DNA from: Butyrivibrio sp. NC2007
Lineage (GTDB): Bacteria > Bacillota > Clostridia > Lachnospirales > Lachnospiraceae
Direction of reading: 5' to 3'
Assembly: GCF_000421405.1 (NCBI RefSeq)
Contig: NZ_ATWY01000006.1
Span: forward strand, 1 to 64,000
DNA: 64,000 bases
This document shows, piece by piece, positions 17,133 to 25,814 of the stretch. The position numbers were made by a program, and so were the translations under genes. The number at the start of each line of letters is the position of its first letter. The stretch's first letter is position 1. The notes under the pieces were generated by a model, which did no database searches, was not told where the DNA came from, and saw only the letters and a program-made list of their open reading frames with translations.

Positions 17133-18538
17133 TAATATGCATTTTTATTAACGAAGCCGTGCCTTATGGTTCCAAGCAGTATCTTGAAATCAAAAGCCAT
17201 GGTCCAGTTTTCGATATAGTAAATATCGTAGTCGATTCTTTTCCTGATAGAAGTATCACCGCGATATCCGTTGATCTGTGCCCATCCGGTAAGGCCGGGG
17301 CGAACCTGGTGCTTGACCATGTAGCGGGGAATCTGCTCCTTGAACTTCTCAACGAACTGAGGGCGCTCAGGCCTTGGTCCCACGAGACTCATCTGGCCGA
17401 TGAAGATGTTGAAGAACTGTGGCATCTCATCGATGCTGGTCTTGCGAAGGAATCCTCCAACTCTGGTAATTCTGGGGTCACCCTTGGTGGTCCAGCCTTT
17501 CTTTTCCTCAGCTTCTGTCTGAACCTTCATGGTCCTGAACTTGTACATCATGAAAGGAACGCCGTTCCTGCCGACTCTCTCCTGCTTGTAGATGATGGGT
17601 CCCGGGCTCGTTGCCTTGATGGCGATGGCCGAAGCCAGCATGATAGGTGAGAATATGATAATTGCGAAAAGAGATCCCACAATATCCACCGTTCTCTTGG
17701 CAAATCTGTTAAAAGAGTTTGTAAGAGGCACATATCTGATGTTGATAACCGGAAGCCCCTGTACATCCTCGGTGTATGGACTGCTGGGGATGAGGGATGT
17801 GTAATCCGGAATAAACTTGGTGTGAACGCCGGATTTCTCGCATTCGGCAACCAGTTCCTCCAGGCGATCGTAGTCGTTCAGAGGAAGGGTGATGGTGATC
17901 TCATCGAAGCTGTTTTTCTCAAGGAGGTCCGTCAGCTGTTCAATCTTGCCAATGACCTTGATTCCGTGGTAGCTGGTATCAAGGGGAACAAAGTCATCGA
18001 GAACGCCCGCGATAACGTAGCCCCACTGCGGATTTTCAAGAATCCTGCTGATGTATGCCTCGGCGGCCCTCGAGTATCCAACCAGAAGAATATGCTTGAT
18101 ATTATAGCCCTTCTTGCGGATGAACTGCAGGAACTTACGCAGCATCCAGTGGGCAATCGTCGTAAGGGTAATATTCAGAGCAAAGAAGATGGCCATCATC
18201 CAACGCGAGAAATCGCCCTGCTTTAACAGGTACAGGATAACCGTAAAGCCGATGATGCCCATGATATTGGCCTGGACAATGTCTACGAACTCCTCCCACA
18301 GGCGCAGAGCCCTTCTGGAAGTGTAGAGCTGGACCATATAATAAAGAAGAATGTACGCGGGAACCAAAAAATAAAGCGCAGAAAAATAGGTCTCCATCGG
18401 AAGTCGTCCGCCGGGCCTTTTATCTGCGAATATAGATTCAAACTTGATATAGTAGGAAAGCACATAGGAACCGGCCACCAAAAGCCCGTCCACGATAACA
18501 TGTGCCCTATTGAGATGTACCTGATTGTCCTTGATCAC
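17132..18538 (-). CDS. Undecaprenyl-phosphate sugar phosphotransferase (priming enzyme)
   Basis: 468 residues. Four N-terminal membrane spans (about residues 15-125) are followed by a CoA-binding-like Rossmann region (ILLVGYSRAAEAYISRIL), one more span near residue 280 and the catalytic C-terminal domain with KRTVDIVGS, KATSPGPIIYKQERVG, YKFRTM, KTSIDEMPQF and GPRPERPQF. It starts lipid-linked glycan assembly by moving sugar-1-phosphate to undecaprenyl phosphate. The sugar (glucose or galactose) cannot be told. The start codon is GTG with a weak AAGG-type site. A giant palindrome begins at the stop. Confidence 0.93.
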   Translation of the reverse strand: MIKDNQVHLNRAHVIVDGLLVAGSYVLSYYIKFESIFADKRPGGRLPMETYFSALYFLVPAYILLYYMVQLYTSRRALRLWEEFVDIVQANIMGIIGFTVILYLLKQGDFSRWMMAIFFALNITLTTIAHWMLRKFLQFIRKKGYNIKHILLVGYSRAAEAYISRILENPQWGYVIAGVLDDFVPLDTSYHGIKVIGKIEQLTDLLEKNSFDEITITLPLNDYDRLEELVAECEKSGVHTKFIPDYTSLIPSSPYTEDVQGLPVINIRYVPLTNSFNRFAKRTVDIVGSLFAIIIFSPIMLASAIAIKATSPGPIIYKQERVGRNGVPFMMYKFRTMKVQTEAEEKKGWTTKGDPRITRVGGFLRKTSIDEMPQFFNIFIGQMSLVGPRPERPQFVEKFKEQIPRYMVKHQVRPGLTGWAQINGYRGDTSIRKRIDYDIYYIENWTMAFDFKILLGTIRHGFVNKNAY

Positions 18539-18577
18539 AATACTTTTCCATACCTTCCCATAGTTAGGGATATTATA

Positions 18578-19543
18578 TCACACATTCATGATTCTGCGAC
18601 CAATATTTACCCAGAGCTCGATCTGAAGCCTGAATGCGTTGATGATTTCTTTCTTGCCGAAGATCACGCGATGATTTGCGAACTTTGCAATCTTCTTAAA
18701 ACCGCCAAGAAGACCTTTTATGTGGGCTTTCCCCAGGCCCTTTCTGACATAGAAGGCGTGCTTGATGGCGATTCCGATGCAGATTGGAATAAAGTTGATA
18801 AAGAGCTGGAACGCAGCCATGTTCTTATAAATAAGGAACAGGTTGTTGGCCGCCGTAAGCTCAACCTTGAAAGCGTTGTATCTTGAGCCGCTGGATCCGC
18901 TGCCCACGTGATAGACAATGGCTGTCGGCTCCATAACGTTGGCGTAGCCCTTAAGGCGCGCTCTGTAGCCGATATCTACGTCCTCAAGGTAGCAGAAATG
19001 CTCCGGGTCAAAGTATCCAACCTTGTCAAAATATTCTTTTCTGTAAATCGCAGCACCTGCACAGGCACTGGTTATGGACTCTCTGCGGCTAAAGTGGCTA
19101 TTATCCGCATCCTTACCGGGTGTGAATGCCCAGCCCAGAGCACAGTAGAGATCGCCACAATCGTCGATATTGTGGGGCTCTTTCATCTGGAGCATCTTAG
19201 CCTGTGCGGAAAAGAGCTTTTTCTTATTGTCCATGACTTTGATGAGCCTCTCAAGCACGTACTCATCGCACATTGTATCGTTGTTGAGCAAAAAGACATA
19301 CTCAGCGTCAGCTGCCTTGATGCCCACGTTTACTGCATTTGCAAAGCCGGTGTTCTCGCCGAGTTCGATGAGCTCGACGTTTGGCCACTTTTCCTTTATA
19401 TATTCAACACTTCCGTCCGTGGAGCCGTTGTCGACGATGATGACGTCGAAGGCAACAAAAGTCTGCTTCTCCAGGCTCCTGAGGCAGTCGCCGAGATATT
19501 TTTTCCCATTGTAGTTAGGTATTATTACTGTCAAAAATCCCAT
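18578..19543 (-). CDS. Glycosyltransferase family 2
   Basis: 321 residues. FLTVIIPNYNGKKYLGDCL opens the GT-A fold, LLNNDTM near residue 93 carries the donor-binding Asp, and CYLEDVDIGYRARLKG is the ED-containing acceptor motif near 180. A hydrophobic segment near 240-260 (LFINFIPICIGIAI) may touch the membrane. This layout is common in rhamnosyltransferases of Gram-positive polysaccharide loci. The 3-bp gap to the upstream transferase and 39-bp gap to the priming enzyme indicate one operon. Confidence 0.87.
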   Translation of the reverse strand: MGFLTVIIPNYNGKKYLGDCLRSLEKQTFVAFDVIIVDNGSTDGSVEYIKEKWPNVELIELGENTGFANAVNVGIKAADAEYVFLLNNDTMCDEYVLERLIKVMDNKKKLFSAQAKMLQMKEPHNIDDCGDLYCALGWAFTPGKDADNSHFSRRESITSACAGAAIYRKEYFDKVGYFDPEHFCYLEDVDIGYRARLKGYANVMEPTAIVYHVGSGSSGSRYNAFKVELTAANNLFLIYKNMAAFQLFINFIPICIGIAIKHAFYVRKGLGKAHIKGLLGGFKKIAKFANHRVIFGKKEIINAFRLQIELWVNIGRRIMNV

Positions 19544-19546
19544 AGC

Positions 19547-20917
19547 TTATACCCTCTTTATGATCTGCGGATCCCACATGATGCGGAAGCCGCGCTTTCT
19601 GACTTCGCTTCCCAGCTTAATGCTCATATCACGTATGTCCTCGCGGGAGAGGCCGTCGAAAGTGCCATCTATCTGTCTGCCAGTCACCTCTTCAAATACC
19701 GGGATCAGTTCGTCCCTGAGTTTAAGGCTCCTGACATCAACTGCGTAAGCGTCCTGCTGGAGCACTGCCCTGTGCTGGAGACCACCGGAGAAGCCTTCCG
19801 GGAGCCTGTCGTAAGCAAGTGTTCCGTCCTTTAAGTACATTCCGCCACAGATTCTTCCTTTTTTATCAATTATCTTGCCGCCGATACAGCCAAGGTCTCC
19901 TCTTTGGGAAAAGACATCTTCGCCGTAATTGAGTCTGTAGAAACCGACGTGTTTAAGCTGCGCTGCTGTAGCATTTAGCTTGTAGTTATCCGAAAGGTCC
20001 TGAAGTGCACGGCGTCCTGCGTCATAGGCGTAGTCTTTGCTGCCGGGATTGGCGGCTGTTGATGCGTCGTGGCATCTCCAGTGGTAGAGGACTTTGTTTA
20101 CATGTGCGATCTGTCCTGCTGCCAGTGGCATGTTCAGAGTGGCTTCTGCGCAGGCACGCAAGAATAAGTCGTAGTCCTGGGCGCCGTCGAAGTCCTTCCT
20201 GAGTTTGAGTCTCTTTATTATGTCTGCCCTCATGACTGTGAAGTGGCAGATGTAGTTGTTGGACATGAGATAGTCCATGTTAAAAGCGGGCTTTTCGTGA
20301 TGCTCGTAGTATCTGCCCGAATGGTCGTCGTACTTGTCCTCATCGGAGTAGATAAGGCGCAGCGGACAACTGGAGAACTTGACCAGCTTGTTGGTCTTCA
20401 TGCTCTTTCTGATGACTCTGTCCACCTCGTAGAGCGCATCAGGGGTCAGGGTGTCATCATGGTCTAAAAGACCTATGTAATCACCGGTCGCCTTTTCAAG
20501 GCCGCGGTTAGTGTTCTCGGAAATTCCCGCATTGGAATCAAGGTGATAATAGCGAATACGCGGATCAGAGGCCGCGTACTCTTTTGCCACATCAAGAGGT
20601 CTTTCTGAAGCGTCAGCAAGGACCAGCTCCCAGTTTCCGTAGGTCTGAGCGATAACAGAGTCGATCATATCCTTGAGATACTTCTCGGGAGTGTTGTAGA
20701 GCGGAACTACGATGCTAAAGCGCACCAGGTCTCCTGCCTGCGCCAGCATCTTGTACTCTTTCCTCTGCTCGGCAAGGACCGCCTCGGAGAGTGGTGTGAA
20801 GGTGTAATTATCCTTGCGGTTGTCGGAAACCCTCTCAATGGCAGCAAAAAATGCGGCCCTGACACCATTGCGCTTCGCGTATGCTATTGTCTTGGAGACC
20901 GCATTTTTTATTGACAT
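19547..20917 (-). CDS. Glycosyltransferase family 2
   Basis: 456 residues from ATG 20917, which has AAGGAAG 8 nt upstream. An in-frame start 17 codons earlier would lie inside the palindrome zone and is rejected. The GT2 domain begins FSIVVPLYNTPEKYLKDMID near residue 45, with GLLDHDDTLTPDALYEV holding the DxD near 128 and DGAQDYDLFLRA the acceptor motif. It closely resembles the first half of the two-domain enzyme at 26265-28328 but lacks the second GT2 domain; its C-terminal third is different. Probably works on the same type of glycan. Confidence 0.86.
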   Translation of the reverse strand: MSIKNAVSKTIAYAKRNGVRAAFFAAIERVSDNRKDNYTFTPLSEAVLAEQRKEYKMLAQAGDLVRFSIVVPLYNTPEKYLKDMIDSVIAQTYGNWELVLADASERPLDVAKEYAASDPRIRYYHLDSNAGISENTNRGLEKATGDYIGLLDHDDTLTPDALYEVDRVIRKSMKTNKLVKFSSCPLRLIYSDEDKYDDHSGRYYEHHEKPAFNMDYLMSNNYICHFTVMRADIIKRLKLRKDFDGAQDYDLFLRACAEATLNMPLAAGQIAHVNKVLYHWRCHDASTAANPGSKDYAYDAGRRALQDLSDNYKLNATAAQLKHVGFYRLNYGEDVFSQRGDLGCIGGKIIDKKGRICGGMYLKDGTLAYDRLPEGFSGGLQHRAVLQQDAYAVDVRSLKLRDELIPVFEEVTGRQIDGTFDGLSREDIRDMSIKLGSEVRKRGFRIMWDPQIIKRV

Positions 20918-20965
20918 GTTGTTACTTCCTTGTAGTTGTATTTTTTGAGTCATTGGGGTTTGTTT

Positions 20966-21052
20966 CATTTTGAGTCACTGGGGACGTTTCAGTTTGACTC
21001 ATTTTGTTTAGCAAAATGAGTCAAACTGAAACGTCCCCAGTGACTCAAAATG
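20966..21052. repeat. Perfect 41-bp-arm inverted repeat, REP-like family copy 2
   Basis: Arms 20966-21006 and 21012-21052 are exact complements around TTTAG. Same unit as copy 1 (TGAGTCACTGGGGACG with its inverse). A degenerate half unit, TGAGTCATTGGGG, lies just left at 20945. It fills the gap between the phosphohexomutase stop and the next glycosyltransferase. Confidence 0.95.
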
Positions 21053-21067
21053 CCCCCTATAATTTCT

Positions 21068-22804
21068 TTAGATGAAGCTCTTTACTGCCTCTGTAAGTTC
21101 GTCCTGGAGCTTAGCTGCATCCTCAAGGTCTTTTCCCTTAACGCCCATGTAGAACTTGATCTTGGGCTCTGTGCCTGAAGGTCTTGCGCAGCACCATGCG
21201 TCATTATCAAGCGCAAAGTAGAGAACGTTGGAGGTTGGAAGTCCTGTGTCGCCCTCTTTGCCTGTTGCCATGTCGATGGTCTTGTGAGTCTTGTAATCAC
21301 GGAACTCCTCAACTGTCCACTGGCCGAACTTCTTGGGAGGATCGTTACGAAGCTTGTCCATAAGGGCTGCGATCTGCTCTGCGCCTTCCTTGCCCTTCAT
21401 GGTGATAGCGTACTGACCTTCCTTGTAGTAGCCGTACTTGTTGTACATATCGATCATAGCGTCCCAAACGCTCTTGCCCTGCTTCTTGTAGAAAGCAGCG
21501 AGCTCGCAGAGCATCATAACAGCTACAACAGCGTCCTTATCTCTTGCGTGGGTTCCTGCGAGGCATCCGTAGGACTCCTCGAGACCGAATACATAGTTGT
21601 TGCACTGGCCGTTCTGCTCGAAGAGCTTGATCTGCTCGCCGATGTACTTAAAGCCAGTGAGAACCTCGATGTACTTAAGGCCGTAGTTCTCAGCAACTGC
21701 CTTAGCCATGTTGGTTGTAACGATTGTTGTTACGAATGCAGGGTTAGCGGGCATTGTGCCTGTAGCCTGGCGTTCTCTTAAAATATAGTCACCGATGAGC
21801 ATTCCGGACATGTTTCCGGTGAAAGCAACGTACTCGCCGGTCTTAAGGTCTTTTGCATAAATACCGAGTCTGTCGGCATCGGGATCAGTTGCAAGCACGA
21901 TGTCTGCATCCTTCTCCTTGGCAAGCTTAAGAGCAAGCTCGAATGCCTTGGGATCCTCGGGGTTAGGATAATCAAGAGTTGTGAAGTCGGGATCAGGAAG
22001 CTCCTGCTCCGGAACAACAAATACGTTCTTGAATCCAAGCTCCTTAAGAACACGTCTAACAGGGAGATTACCTGTGCCGTGGAAAGGTGTATATACGATG
22101 GTGAACTTGTCAGCCATCTCGTCGATAACGTCCTGGTGGATGATCTGCTTCTTGAGCTCAACCATGTACTTGTCATCGATCTCCTCGCCAAAAGAAACAT
22201 AGAGGCCGGCAGCGATGGCATCTTCCTTGGACATTGTCTTAACGTCATGGTAATCAGTGATGGCTACTACTTCGTCGATGATTCCTGTATCGTGAGGAGG
22301 TGTAACCTGTGCGCCGTCCTCCCAGTATACCTTGTAGCCGTTGTACTCAGGCGGGTTATGTGATGCTGTTACCATTACACCTGCGATGCAGCCAAACTCT
22401 CTAAGAGCAAATGAAAGCTCGGGTGTAGGTCTTAAGATATCGCTGACATAAGCCTTAATGCCGTTTGCAGCAAGACAAAGAGCTGTCTCATCAGCAAATT
22501 CAGGTGAAAATCTTCTACAGTCATAAGAAATGGCAACGCCCTTCTTTGGTGCGTCAGGTCCGCCGTGTTTCTTGATATAGTTAGCAAGGCCCTGTGTAGC
22601 CTTTCTTACAGTGTACTTGTTCATTCTGTTGGTTCCTGCTCCGATTACCCCGCGGAGTCCACCGGTACCAAACTCAAGCTCTCTGTAAAAACGATCCTCA
22701 ACCTCTGCCTCGTTATTGCGGATAGCAAGAAGTTCATCTTTTGTTTCCTGATCAAAATAGTCGTCATTCAGCCAGTACTCCAGCTGCTTTGTAGCTTCAC
22801 TCAT
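21068..22804 (-). CDS. Phosphoglucomutase/phosphomannomutase, alpha-D-phosphohexomutase family
   Basis: 578 residues, the long PgcA-type form. The phosphoserine loop TASHNPPEYNGYKVYW is at about residue 145, the Mg2+ loop DPDADRLGIY near 300, the sugar-binding GLEESYGCLAGTHARDKD near 400 and the phosphate-binding RPSGTEPKIKFYMG near the C terminus. It interconverts hexose 6- and 1-phosphates. It can feed RfbA (glucose-1-P) and, if it accepts mannose, ManC; no separate phosphomannomutase is seen in the window. AAGGAGG precedes the ATG; a -10 TATAAT lies at 22848-22853. Confidence 0.94.
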   Translation of the reverse strand: MSEATKQLEYWLNDDYFDQETKDELLAIRNNEAEVEDRFYRELEFGTGGLRGVIGAGTNRMNKYTVRKATQGLANYIKKHGGPDAPKKGVAISYDCRRFSPEFADETALCLAANGIKAYVSDILRPTPELSFALREFGCIAGVMVTASHNPPEYNGYKVYWEDGAQVTPPHDTGIIDEVVAITDYHDVKTMSKEDAIAAGLYVSFGEEIDDKYMVELKKQIIHQDVIDEMADKFTIVYTPFHGTGNLPVRRVLKELGFKNVFVVPEQELPDPDFTTLDYPNPEDPKAFELALKLAKEKDADIVLATDPDADRLGIYAKDLKTGEYVAFTGNMSGMLIGDYILRERQATGTMPANPAFVTTIVTTNMAKAVAENYGLKYIEVLTGFKYIGEQIKLFEQNGQCNNYVFGLEESYGCLAGTHARDKDAVVAVMMLCELAAFYKKQGKSVWDAMIDMYNKYGYYKEGQYAITMKGKEGAEQIAALMDKLRNDPPKKFGQWTVEEFRDYKTHKTIDMATGKEGDTGLPTSNVLYFALDNDAWCCARPSGTEPKIKFYMGVKGKDLEDAAKLQDELTEAVKSFI

Positions 22805-22872
22805 TACCTTTCCTCCTTAAATAAACATGCTGTTGATGCACTAAATAATTATACCATGAAATACAGGGGTAG

Positions 22873-23508
22873 TCACAACAAATCCTCCATGCTACACCCT
22901 AATGTTCTGGACAGTTGAAGCAGAGTTTGTCCCTGCGTCTTGGTGATATCTCTTTGCCCCTGCTCAAATAACTGGATCTGTCTGAGCGGAACTCCCGATT
23001 TATCTGCAAGTGCGCGCTGTGACAGGCCTGCATAAGCGCGAAGTCTCTTCAGCCGTGAATCTTCTCTGTGCTCCCTCAGGCTCTTATCCATCATGTCGAC
23101 GAATACTGTAATATCTGCTTCATGAAGAGTCTTATACATCCCGCGTATGGTATCGATTGGAACGCATCTGTCGATATCTGCATATCTGACATTTGATATC
23201 CACTGATAATATGCCAGCGCCCAACCGGTCCAGTACTCCGGAGACTTGTCAACGTGCATTTCATCAGGCTTATCTATGTGCAGATCCGTACATGTTTCTA
23301 TGACTTCCCTTGCCACTTCACAGCCATTCTTGCCAGCGACATATGTGGAATTGCCTATCTCAAACTGATCTGCCATTTTGCTGATCATGAAAAGCTCGTG
23401 GAACTCATGGAGCTTCATGCCAATGGTATTTACGGCGTAGTCGTACATGTCGCCCATAACCCTTTGAGCAAGCGGAAGATATAGTTCAGAATATGCGTAG
23501 TTCTTCAT
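22873..23508 (-). CDS. Xre-family protein, probable antitoxin/autorepressor of the adjacent ART-like gene
   Basis: 211 residues. The N-terminal ~130 residues (YAYSELYLPLAQRVMGDMYD onwards) have no DNA-binding look. The C-terminal ~55 residues form an Xre helix-turn-helix: GLSQRALADKSGVPLRQIQLFE. Its start overlaps the 3' end of the ART-like gene by 23 bp, so the two proteins are translationally coupled. The 21-bp-arm operator in front of the pair (24181-24231) is the obvious target for autoregulation. Role as antitoxin is inferred from gene order and family habits. Confidence 0.75.
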   Translation of the reverse strand: MKNYAYSELYLPLAQRVMGDMYDYAVNTIGMKLHEFHELFMISKMADQFEIGNSTYVAGKNGCEVAREVIETCTDLHIDKPDEMHVDKSPEYWTGWALAYYQWISNVRYADIDRCVPIDTIRGMYKTLHEADITVFVDMMDKSLREHREDSRLKRLRAYAGLSQRALADKSGVPLRQIQLFEQGQRDITKTQGQTLLQLSRTLGCSMEDLL

Positions 23509-24172
23509 CCTTCACATTTCCTCTCATGATATCCAAAATGTAAATCTCATCAAGCCTGTTTGTGGAAGGCCTGATTTCCTGATAACTTCTTCTGGCGTTT
23601 AGGTCTCTTGCTTCTTTTTTATTGAAGTACACAACGGCTTCAGCTTCTTCATAGGATTTAAAGGACAATTGGTCGAAAGCTCTTTTACTCTTTAATACGA
23701 TCTGTTCATTCAGTCCTCCAAGCCTCATGGCTTCTGACAACTTCTGTACTGATATGGTTCCCATTATGAAGTCCTGGGCAAAAGAGAAATAGGAATCATC
23801 TGCCCTATAGCCCTTGATCACATCAAATTCTGAAATATCAATGAGGTACTTCTCCTGCAGAAAATCCTTGGCATCCTCAGCTATACTCTTGCGCTGCCAG
23901 TAGCCTCTGTATTTGGTCAAGAGTGCCATCCAGTTGAGGATGCTGTAATCTCCGCCATTTAAGTCACATATATTAAGGCCTTTTGTGTTTAGTTCATAGC
24001 AGTTTGAGAAGCCGTCTTTATTCCTCTTGCATGCCCATTCCTTGGACAATTCGGGATCTTCCGTGCAATAGAAGCCCCTGCCATAGTCATTGGCGGAAGT
24101 TCCATGTCCGAAGATGGGATTATATATGATGCTCTCTGAACCGTGATAGATTAACAATTTCAAGGCCTCCAT
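23486..24172 (-). CDS. DUF3990-like ADP-ribosyltransferase-fold protein, putative toxin
   Basis: 228 residues from ATG 24172; upstream in-frame codons would run through the operator. LIYHGSESIIYNPIFG and DYGRGFYCTEDPELSKEWA match the DUF3990 pattern (YHGS, then G-x-GFY-x-T), a family placed with ADP-ribosyltransferase folds. The candidate triad is the His in YHGS, the Tyr in GFYCT and a Glu in GGLNEQIVLKS. DUF3990 proteins commonly sit beside an Xre protein, as here. No RBS is visible before the ATG; the mRNA leader is only about 28 nt. Biochemical activity is not proven by sequence. Confidence 0.72.
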   Translation of the reverse strand: MEALKLLIYHGSESIIYNPIFGHGTSANDYGRGFYCTEDPELSKEWACKRNKDGFSNCYELNTKGLNICDLNGGDYSILNWMALLTKYRGYWQRKSIAEDAKDFLQEKYLIDISEFDVIKGYRADDSYFSFAQDFIMGTISVQKLSEAMRLGGLNEQIVLKSKRAFDQLSFKSYEEAEAVVYFNKKEARDLNARRSYQEIRPSTNRLDEIYILDIMRGNVKDEELRIF

Positions 24173-24180
24173 AAAAAGAA

Positions 24181-24231
24181 AAAAGTATCGCTGTAGAGAT
24201 ACTTTTATTATATCTCTGTAGCGATACTTTT
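24181..24231. promoter_or_regulatory. Operator: 21-bp imperfect inverted repeat over the ART-Xre promoter
   Basis: Arms 24181-24201 and 24211-24231 (AAAAGTATCGCTNNAGAGATA and its complement) differ at only two central positions. The right arm fills the promoter spacer and the left arm covers the start of the transcript, an ideal autorepressor site. Confidence 0.75.
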
Positions 24232-24235
24232 TCAA
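24207..24235 (-). promoter_or_regulatory. Near-perfect sigma-A promoter of the ART-Xre pair
   Basis: Minus strand: -35 TTGAAA (24230-24235), exactly 17 nt, -10 TATAAT (24207-24212). Expected start of RNA near 24200. Confidence 0.85.
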
Positions 24236-24249
24236 TAAGTGAGATAATG

Positions 24250-24311
24250 GTGAGTCAAACTGTTACGTCCCCACTGACTCACCAAACTGAACCGGCCCCA
24301 CTGACTCACAA
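24250..24311. repeat. REP-like family copy 3 (degenerate)
   Basis: GGTGAGTCAAACTGTTACGTCCCCACTGACTCACC (shown as ends GGTGAGTCA and TGACTCACC) followed by a second diverged half, AACTGAACCGGCCCCACTGACTCAC. Same TGAGTCA-AACTG-CGTCCCC-TGACTCA plan as copies 1 and 2, but the two halves are in direct, not inverted, order. Confidence 0.8.
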
Positions 24312-24320
24312 CTGACTTTC

Positions 24321-25100
24321 TTAGCCGATATGCTCTGCGCCTTGTGCAAGCTCAGCAGCCTTTACATGCGGATTGTGGTAGTGCTCGCGCTTCGTGGAAA
24401 CGTCGCCGATGGAGATAGCGTTCCTCGGGCAGTACTGAAGGCATCCAAGGCACTGAGTGCAGTCTGTGCCTATGACAGCCTTGTTGTTCTCTATCTTGAT
24501 GTTGCCTCTTGGACAGATGCTAGCGCACTGTCCGCAGGCGATGCAGTTGTCGTTAACCTCAAATTCCCCAGCCTTCTTCTGGAGAATCTTAGAAAATCCT
24601 GCGTTCTCTATGGCGTTGAAGATGTTCAAGCCGGGTCTTCTCTTTGTCTTGCCTGCCATTATGTCATTGGCTATTATTCTGGCAAGGTCCTTACTTCTGG
24701 CTTCTGCCTCTCCTACTGAAAGACGTGGCATCATCAGGTTATGCGGGAAAAGCCAGATGCAGCTGCAGTGATGTGTGATCACGCTCCAGTACTTGAGCGG
24801 AATGATCTTGTTGAGCCTTGAAAGGCCAGTTCCCTTGTATGCTGCGCAGGAAGTCACGCCAAAGGTGTAGGCGCTGGGGCTAACCTTGATCTGCTTAGCA
24901 TATTTAAGGACATCTTCCGGTGCTCCGCCGCCGTAACACGGGAATACAAAGCCAACCTTCTTGGCGCTTGTAACATCAGTAGTGGTCATGCCCTTCTTAA
25001 TCCTTACAAGGTCTGCGCCGCCGATCCCCTTTGCTATATTTCTTGCGATATCCAGGCAGTTACCGGTGCCTGAAAAATAAAATATTACGTTCTCTGCCAT
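24321..25100 (-). CDS. EFR1-type protein: flavodoxin domain plus two 4Fe-4S clusters
   Basis: 259 residues. The N terminus has the flavodoxin FMN loop IFYFSGTGNCLDIARNIA. The C-terminal third has two 4Fe-4S motifs: CIACGQCASICPRGNIKI and CTQCLGCLQYCPRNAISI. This is the standard EFR1 layout, an electron carrier abundant in anaerobes, with no fixed partner known. No redox partner is adjacent. GGAGG precedes the ATG. The REP-like copy 3 lies at its 3' end. Confidence 0.92.
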   Translation of the reverse strand: MAENVIFYFSGTGNCLDIARNIAKGIGGADLVRIKKGMTTTDVTSAKKVGFVFPCYGGGAPEDVLKYAKQIKVSPSAYTFGVTSCAAYKGTGLSRLNKIIPLKYWSVITHHCSCIWLFPHNLMMPRLSVGEAEARSKDLARIIANDIMAGKTKRRPGLNIFNAIENAGFSKILQKKAGEFEVNDNCIACGQCASICPRGNIKIENNKAVIGTDCTQCLGCLQYCPRNAISIGDVSTKREHYHNPHVKAAELAQGAEHIG

Positions 25101-25167
25101 AAGAAACCTCCAAGTGAAAATGTGTTGCTTTATATCTATTATTTTAGCACAGGTGAAAGCCCGGGTA

Positions 25168-25475
25168 CATCACAAGGGCCCTAATATGACAGTCTTGGTT
25201 GGAAACGGAATTTCGACTCCCCCACAAGACTTCTCCATATAAAAATTAGTTGGAATTTGCAAAAAGACCTTTCGGCGTTTTTTCCGGGAGTTCATAACAT
25301 GATACCCGTAGGCCCGTTCCTGTGATGCAGGAAAAGAGCTAGACATCAAATTTACTTGACCCATGGCCCTGAAAAATCTTTGCAATTTCCAACTAATTTT
25401 CAAATAGAGAATTTTTGTTATGTAATTTAAAAATCAATTCCAACCAATGAGGCTGTCAGCTATGCCTTGTGATGT
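25168..25475 (+). repeat. Dispersed ~310-bp element, copy A
   Basis: 308 bp bounded by CATCACAAG and CTTGTGATG. Internal landmarks in order: GGTTGGAAACG, CCATATAAAAATTAGTTGGAA, GCAAAAAG, a variable core with CCCGTAGGCC and AAAAGAGCTAGACAT, then AATTTCCAACTAATTTT and TCCAACC. The landmarks pair as nested inverted repeats. Core is of the A/B subtype. No long open frame fits the conserved parts. Confidence 0.9.
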
Positions 25476-25493
25476 GATTTTCTGCCGGCATCA

Positions 25494-25775
25494 TCACTCT
25501 TCGTTGTCAGAGGAACTTCCGGAGCTATCACGATCCAGCAAAGTAACGGAAAGGGCAATATTATTCTTGCCTTCCTTGACTACGTAGGTTGTCTTGGAAT
25601 TATATGTAACGGATAATCCCGGGAATGTATCAGAATGCAGAGTCGTCCCTGCAGGAAAGAGGTTCGATAACTCTTTTACCGCAGCAACTTCAGCTGCCAT
25701 GGAGATTATGGAGTTGCTGTCACTTACAATTCCGGATGTAAATGCAAAAACTCCTGTTAAGATTATGGCTAGCAC
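25494..25775 (-). CDS. Small hypothetical exported or membrane protein (possible gene remnant)
   Basis: 93 residues from a GTG codon. The first ~16 residues are hydrophobic (LAIILTGVFAFTSGIV), like a signal peptide or the end of a membrane span, and the last residues are Ser/Asp/Glu-rich. A stop codon lies two codons before the GTG and no ribosome binding site is visible, so this may be the tail of a truncated gene. It is flanked by copy A of the 310-bp element and by the four-hairpin array. No family recognised. Confidence 0.4.
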   Translation of the reverse strand: MLAIILTGVFAFTSGIVSDSNSIISMAAEVAAVKELSNLFPAGTTLHSDTFPGLSVTYNSKTTYVVKEGKNNIALSVTLLDRDSSGSSSDNEE

Positions 25776-25814
25776 TCGTTAAATGTGTATTAAATAACCA
25801 TTTATACAGGGAGT

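Noticed and set aside
20918..20968. Longer start for the glycosyltransferase at 19547
   Set aside because: The extension is translated REP-like sequence without a binding site; ATG 20917 has AAGGAAG upstream.
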